Source of the DNA: Alphaproteobacteria bacterium UBA1301
GTDB taxonomy: Bacteria > Pseudomonadota > Alphaproteobacteria > Micropepsales > Micropepsaceae
NCBI GenBank assembly: GCA_002307725.1
Contig: DBUB01000007.1
Coordinates: 49,931-113,930, forward strand
Length of the DNA stretch: 64,000 bases
Direction of reading: 5' to 3'
The first letter of the stretch is position 1. The number at the start of each line of letters is the position of its first letter. Positions 59,800-64,000 of this stretch are shown in pieces. Made by a program: the position numbers and the translations under genes. The notes under the pieces were generated by a model. It did not search any database, was not told the DNA's origin, and was given only the letters and a program-made list of their open reading frames with translations.

Positions 59800-61596
59800 C
59801 TACGCGACGGGACGATGCTTGCGGCGGAGGGCGTAGCTTTCGCCGCGGCCGGCTTCGCGTGCGGCCTTCTGCAAGGCGGCACGGAACAGGTCGCGCTGGC
59901 CGTGAATCTTGGCGATCGCAAGGCCCGTCGGCACGCCAAGGCCGACCAGCGCCGCTTCCGACAATTGCAGCGAGGACTCGATCGTTTCCGGCACGGCATC
60001 GCTGGCGCCCATTTGATAAAGATGGCTGGCGTGCACCGCATCCTTGGCGCGCGACACGATCAGCACGTCCGGCCGCAAGGTGCGTACTTGCTCGACGATG
60101 GCGTCGATGGTCTCGCGGGCGTTGATGGTAATGACAACACCGGTCGCCGCGTCAAGGCCGCAGACGCGCAGGAATTCCGGGTCGGCGGCGTCGCCGAAAT
60201 AGACTTCGTCGCCGTCGCGGCGGGCGCGTGTCACCGTTGCCGGATCGATATCGGTAGCGACGTAGGGAACGTTTAGTTCTTTGAACAGCGTGCTCACCAC
60301 CCGCCCGACGCGGCCGTAACCGACGATGATGGCGTGAGGGGCGCCGCCCGGCGGGCGCGCGGTCAAAACTGGATCGCTGGTTCCGGCTCGCTTGAACAGG
60401 AGCGTGATGCGTTTTCCTGCCGCCGCCAAGAGCGGCGTCAGCGCCATGGTGATGGCAATCGCGGCCAGGATGAACCCGGCAAACGGCGCCGCGATGAGAT
60501 GCAAGGAAGCCGCGAGCCCCAAGCCGACAAAAGCGAATTCGCCGCCGGGCCCGAGCAACAGGCCGACCTCGATGGCCGAAGGCCAGCTGAGCCGGAACAG
60601 CTTGCCCAGCGCCGTCAGCACCAGCGCCTTGACCAGGATCAATCCGGCGACGCAGGCCAGCAGCAGCAGCGGCTCGCGCAAGACCTCGCGGAAATCGATG
60701 GTCATGCCGACGGTGAAGAAGAAAATGCCGAGTAGAAGCCCTTTGAACGGCTCGACCGTAGCTTCGATGGCTTTGCCGTATTCGGTTTCGGCCAAGAGAA
60801 TGCCGGCGACGAATGCTCCCAGCGCCATCGACAGTCCGGCCTGATGGGCGATCACCCCGGCGCTGACAATGACCAGCAGCACTGCCGCGATGAAAAGCTC
60901 GCTCGAACGCGCCGAGCCGACCAGCCGGAACAGCGGGCGCATCGCCAGCCGGCCCAACAGGATGATCGCGGCAATGGCGGCGGCAGCCTGCAACAAGGCG
61001 CGCGCCAGGCTGATGAGTACCGATCCGCCGGTCTCGCCGCCGGCGATCGAAATGAACATCAGGATCGGCACCACCGCGATGTCTTGCGCCAGCAGAACCG
61101 CAAAGCTGGCGCGCCCGACCGTCGACGACAGCCGGTTTTGATTCGAGAGCAATTCGAGCACGATGGCAGTCGACGACAGCGACACGGTGGTGCCCAAGAC
61201 GATGGCGGCGTTGGCGGGAAACCCGGCCAGCGCTGCGATCCCCGCGATGGCGGCCGAGGTTGCCAGCACTTGCAGACCACCCAGGCCCACCACCAGCCGC
61301 CGCATCGCTTTCAGGCGCTGGAACGACAGCTCAAGGCCAATCATGAACAGCAGGAACACGATGCCCAGCTCGGCAAAGCCCGACACGTGTTCGGAATTGA
61401 CCACAGTGAACCAGTAGAGCGGCGGGAATTGCTTGATGAAGGAGCCGAGCGCCAGCGGCCCCAGCAATGCCCCGGCGCCGAGATAGCCGAGCACTGGGCT
61501 GATGCCCGCCTTGCGCACCAAGGGAACGATCACCGCGGCGGTGCCGAGCACGACCAGGGCGTCACTGTAACCGGCGATGTCAAATGCGGCTGCCAT
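59800..61596 (-). CDS. CPA2 cation:proton antiporter with RCK domain (KefB/KefC-like)
   Basis: A CPA2-family antiporter of 598 residues. The 12-13-helix membrane part begins ALVVLGTAAVIVPLVRKAGI and has FLLFMIGLELSFQRL, TTVSLSSTAIVLELLS with LLAQDIAVVPILMF (ion-site Asp), and LLLGPGGEFAFVGLGLA. A C-terminal Rossmann RCK/TrkA-N domain has AIIVGYGRVGRVVSTLF and acidic DID. It should exchange potassium or sodium for protons under redox or pH stress. The start is uncertain: ATG at 61596 is used; 61611 and 61635 are other options without better signals. Confidence 0.9.
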   Translation of the reverse strand: MAAAFDIAGYSDALVVLGTAAVIVPLVRKAGISPVLGYLGAGALLGPLALGSFIKQFPPLYWFTVVNSEHVSGFAELGIVFLLFMIGLELSFQRLKAMRRLVVGLGGLQVLATSAAIAGIAALAGFPANAAIVLGTTVSLSSTAIVLELLSNQNRLSSTVGRASFAVLLAQDIAVVPILMFISIAGGETGGSVLISLARALLQAAAAIAAIILLGRLAMRPLFRLVGSARSSELFIAAVLLVIVSAGVIAHQAGLSMALGAFVAGILLAETEYGKAIEATVEPFKGLLLGIFFFTVGMTIDFREVLREPLLLLACVAGLILVKALVLTALGKLFRLSWPSAIEVGLLLGPGGEFAFVGLGLAASLHLIAAPFAGFILAAIAITMALTPLLAAAGKRITLLFKRAGTSDPVLTARPPGGAPHAIIVGYGRVGRVVSTLFKELNVPYVATDIDPATVTRARRDGDEVYFGDAADPEFLRVCGLDAATGVVITINARETIDAIVEQVRTLRPDVLIVSRAKDAVHASHLYQMGASDAVPETIESSLQLSEAALVGLGVPTGLAIAKIHGQRDLFRAALQKAAREAGRGESYALRRKHRPVA

Positions 61597-62179
61597 TCTG
61601 AAGGACAACATGCAGTCCGCGGCGGCAAGAAGCAACCCGCAGCGTGCCTTTGGCGCAAGTGAGACATGAAACTACCGGCGGGGAGGGCCGCTTCTGAGTG
61701 AATCAGACGTTCCGCGCGCCCACCAACGGGCCAAAGTAAAATCTCGCGGTCTCCCCTCCACGTAATCTCCTTCACCAATTCCGTTCATCAACTTGAACGG
61801 CTGCATCTGCCTCTCGTCCGTAACAGCGTCGTCGTTGTCGCAACTGCTTGCAATTGTAATGTTCGCTTCCCATTTCTTATTCGTGTTGTTTGGGAGTGCG
61901 ATGCCAAAAAAGGTGCGCGACGACGGTCGCGGCCGAGCAAAGACTTATGCGTGCAACGTCATATCGGTGAAGGATGCCGCCGCGCATCCGTGGAACGATG
62001 GACAGGCTTATGTGCCGCGATGCGGCCGGTTCGCCGTATGCCATTGCCCAGGTAGCCGAGGGAGGAAGCCGCCGTGCCGTCGTTGCGCTTGAAAGAGCGT
62101 GCCGTGCGCCAAGGCTTTTGAAAGAGGCGGAAACGGTGTTCCGCCTCTTAGCGCATATAAGGGGCTTGCCGCCGCAGCG
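61597..62179. other. Intergenic region between the antiporter and dadA
   Basis: About 580 bases. A plus-strand frame (61793-62092) is open but is not protein-like and I do not call it. The only structure I see is the hairpin at 62122-62149. Confidence 0.4.
62122..62149 (-). terminator. 11-bp hairpin, likely dadA terminator
   Basis: AAGAGGCGGAA (62122-62132) pairs perfectly with TTCCGCCTCTT (62139-62149) over a 6-base loop. It lies 31 bases after the dadA stop. On the minus strand it is followed by TTTCAAAA, a weak T-tail. Confidence 0.65.
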
Positions 62180-63433
62180 TCAGAACCGCTCGATCCCCAG
62201 CCCGTTCATGTCGATGTCGGGGGCGCGGCCACTGATCAGATCGGCCACCGCTTTGCCGGAGCCGCAACTCATGGTCCAGCCGAGGGTGCCGTGGCCGGTG
62301 TCGAGATAGAAATTCGTGAGCGGCGTTTTGCCCAGCAGCGGCACCGAATCCGGTGTCGTGGGCCTGAGGCCGCACCACAGTTCGGCGCCATCGAAATCGC
62401 CTGCGCCGGGGAACAGCGCCTTGGCGTTTTTCACGATGGCCGCAGCGCGGACCGGCGTCATGGTATCGTTCCAGCCGGCCAGTTCCGCGGTCCCGGCGCA
62501 GCGCAGCCGGTCGCCGAGGCGGCTGTAGACCATCTTATGCTCGTCGTCGGTGACCGAAACCGACGGCGCCTTGGCGGCATCGGTCACTGCCAGAGTCGCC
62601 GAATAGCCCTTGGCCGGATAGACCGGCAGAGCGAGCCCAAGCTGTTTGGCCCACGGCGCCGACCAGCTTCCCATCGCCATCAGGTAAGCATCGCCTTTGA
62701 TTTCGCCGCGATCGGTGACCACCGCCGTCACCCGATCGCCCTCGCGCTGAAAGCCGGTGACGGTGGTGTTGAACGCGAACAAGACGCCGTTCTTCGTCGC
62801 GAGCTTGGCGAGTTCTTGGGTGAATTTGTGGGCGTCGCCGGATTCATCGTCGGGGGTGAAGATGGCCCCTGTCAGTTCGTGTGCCACGCTTTGCAGCGCC
62901 GGTTCGATCGCCACCGCTTCGGCCACCGTCTTGACGTCCCGCTTGAGTCCCAGCGAGGCCATTACGGCAGAGGCGCCTTGGGCGTGCGCAAACGTCTGCG
63001 CGTTGCGGTAAACGTGCAAAATCCCCAGCGTTTTCTCGTCGTAGCTGATGCCGGTTTCGGCCCGCAGCGCCTGCAGACAGTCGCGCGAATAGATCGCGAC
63101 GCGCAACGTTCGGTCCAGGTTGATCCGGGTGCGTCCCGCCGTGCAGTTGGCGAGAAACCGCACCAGCCACGCCCACAATTGCGGATCGTAACGCCACCAT
63201 TTGAACACCAGCGGCGCGTCGGCGCGGCCCATCCATTTCAGCGCTTGCAGCGGCGTACCGGGATTGGCCCAAGGTTCGGCATGGCAAGGCGAGACCTGCC
63301 CGCCATTGGCGAAGCTGGTTTCGAGGCCCGCGGCCGGCTCGCGCTCGACCACGGTAACGTCGTGACCGTTCTTGGAAAGAAACCAGGCCGCCGCCGTTCC
63401 CACGACGCCCGCGCCCAAAACCACGACTTTCAC
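62180..63433 (-). CDS. dadA: D-amino acid dehydrogenase small subunit
   Basis: A 417-residue FAD-dependent D-amino-acid dehydrogenase. The N-terminal dinucleotide motif VVLGAGVVGTAAAWFLSKNG is followed by ETSFANGGQVSPCHAEPWAN, very typical of DadA; the C-terminal FAD region has DTGHGTLGWTMSCGSGKAVA. It oxidises D-alanine and other D-amino acids at the inner membrane, passing electrons to quinone. No alanine racemase gene (dadX) is adjacent. It is read as a single-gene unit with a terminator downstream. Confidence 0.94.
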   Translation of the reverse strand: MKVVVLGAGVVGTAAAWFLSKNGHDVTVVEREPAAGLETSFANGGQVSPCHAEPWANPGTPLQALKWMGRADAPLVFKWWRYDPQLWAWLVRFLANCTAGRTRINLDRTLRVAIYSRDCLQALRAETGISYDEKTLGILHVYRNAQTFAHAQGASAVMASLGLKRDVKTVAEAVAIEPALQSVAHELTGAIFTPDDESGDAHKFTQELAKLATKNGVLFAFNTTVTGFQREGDRVTAVVTDRGEIKGDAYLMAMGSWSAPWAKQLGLALPVYPAKGYSATLAVTDAAKAPSVSVTDDEHKMVYSRLGDRLRCAGTAELAGWNDTMTPVRAAAIVKNAKALFPGAGDFDGAELWCGLRPTTPDSVPLLGKTPLTNFYLDTGHGTLGWTMSCGSGKAVADLISGRAPDIDMNGLGIERF

Positions 63434-63549
63434 GGTTCTTCTCGCAACCTATCCAAATGCCAAAACGCACCGGGAGAGCTAGTCCCCCGGCGCCGGTCTG
63501 GAAAGGGCTCTTTCGCCGCGGCCTCATATTATTGCGGCAAAAGGTGGGT

Positions 63550-64000
63550 TCAGGCGGCCATTAGGGAGTTGTTCCCCGTCATCGTCAGGTGTGCAATGGA
63601 GAGCAGGGTGATCATGCGCCCGTCGAGCACGGCGATACCCTCGATGTGGTTGTCCCCGCCGGTCTGCATAATGTCGGGCGGCGGTTGCACGTCGCCGGCG
63701 GCCAGGGTGATGATGTCGGAGACCGCTTCCACCAGGATGCCGGTTGTGCGGTTGCCGTCGGTGATGACGATGATGACGTGCTTGGGCGTGGCTTCGGTCA
63801 TGCCGAGGTCGAGGCGGGCTTTCAGGTCCACCACCGGCAGCACATTGCCGCGCAGGTTGATGACGCCGCGCACGAAATGGGGAACGTGCGGCAGCGGGGT
63901 GGTGTCGGTCCAGCCGCGGATTTCACGGATCGCCATGATATTGGCGGCGAACTCCTGCCCGTTGGCGATGAAGGTGATGTACTGGCGGTTTGGGTTTGCG
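63550..64000 (-). CDS. cheW: CheW-like chemotaxis coupling protein (5' end outside window)
   Basis: The frame runs off the right edge, so the N-terminus is missing. Visible sequence: RQYITFIANGQEFAANIMAI, the CheW hydrophobic groove HFVRGVINLRGNVLPVVDLK, VEAVSDIITL, and a short tail. CheW links receptors to the CheA kinase. The about 150 residues seen fit a single CheW domain; a CheV or CheA fusion is unlikely because the frame ends shortly after the domain. No other che gene is in the window, so a chemotaxis operon probably continues to the right. Confidence 0.9.
   Translation of the reverse strand, partial: ANPNRQYITFIANGQEFAANIMAIREIRGWTDTTPLPHVPHFVRGVINLRGNVLPVVDLKARLDLGMTEATPKHVIIVITDGNRTTGILVEAVSDIITLAAGDVQPPPDIMQTGGDNHIEGIAVLDGRMITLLSIAHLTMTGNNSLMAA

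Noticed and set aside
61793..62092. Possible small gene between the antiporter and dadA
   Set aside because: No ribosome-binding site, composition not protein-like, and no recognisable motif.
1..64000. CRISPR array, rRNA operon or complete insertion sequence
   Set aside because: No regularly spaced repeats, rRNA signatures or transposase genes with terminal repeats were seen.

Overview
The window looks like chromosomal DNA of a high-GC alphaproteobacterium. Evidence: dense ATGA/GTGA-overlapping operons, a Zur operator of the alphaproteobacterial type, two TonB-dependent receptors, a serine-palmitoyltransferase-like gene next to a bacterial-ceramide-synthase-like GNAT gene (known from Caulobacter relatives), and nested palindromes of a kind that recurs in alphaproteobacterial genomes. 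I cannot fix the genus; a Caulobacter- or Rhizomicrobium-like organism would fit.

Region 1 (about 0-9.9 kb) is a metal, mainly zinc, homeostasis island. A Fur-family repressor (zur) is divergent from a ZIP-family transporter. An 18-bp operator between them recurs exactly upstream of a CobW-type zinc GTPase that leads into a PAP2 phosphatase gene. Around these lie a TonB receptor with cysteines in its plug, two DUF2946-like membrane proteins, a MacB-type ABC transporter ending in a DUF3299 protein, and two related small thioredoxin-fold proteins.

Region 2 (about 9.9-19 kb) is an accessory segment. It opens with decayed, frameshifted genes of an integrated element beside the 3' half of a tRNA-Lys gene. 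A glucuronoxylan-degradation locus follows (GH115, GH39, GH43), containing a GH2 fragment and an unidentified broken gene.

Region 3 (about 19-22.6 kb) holds queD, a CNT nucleoside transporter and an M18 aminopeptidase.

Region 4 (about 22.6-41.3 kb) is the most notable part: a lipid and glycolipid envelope locus. It contains a ketoacyl-ACP synthase with its own ACP, four GT4 glycosyltransferases, a GT-C glycosyltransferase, a FemAB-like transferase, a polysaccharide deacetylase, an LptB/LptF/LptG-like set, a DUF4833 protein, an SDR reductase, a multi-span membrane protein, an alpha-oxoamine (serine palmitoyl) synthase, and a ceramide-synthase-like GNAT protein. I infer sphingolipid or glycosphingolipid synthesis with its own Lpt-like export machine.

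Region 5 (about 41.3-64 kb) is mixed: glucokinase, a MacA/MacB-like efflux operon, an unknown 389-residue protein, an Lrp regulator beside an arginine-dihydrolase-like gene and rocD, a GT87 protein, a second TonB receptor paired with a Tat-exported PLP enzyme, an acyltransferase, an alpha/beta hydrolase, a LysR regulator, a CPA2 antiporter, D-amino-acid dehydrogenase, and a CheW gene that runs off the right edge. Several convergent gene pairs overlap at their stop codons, so the genome is compact.
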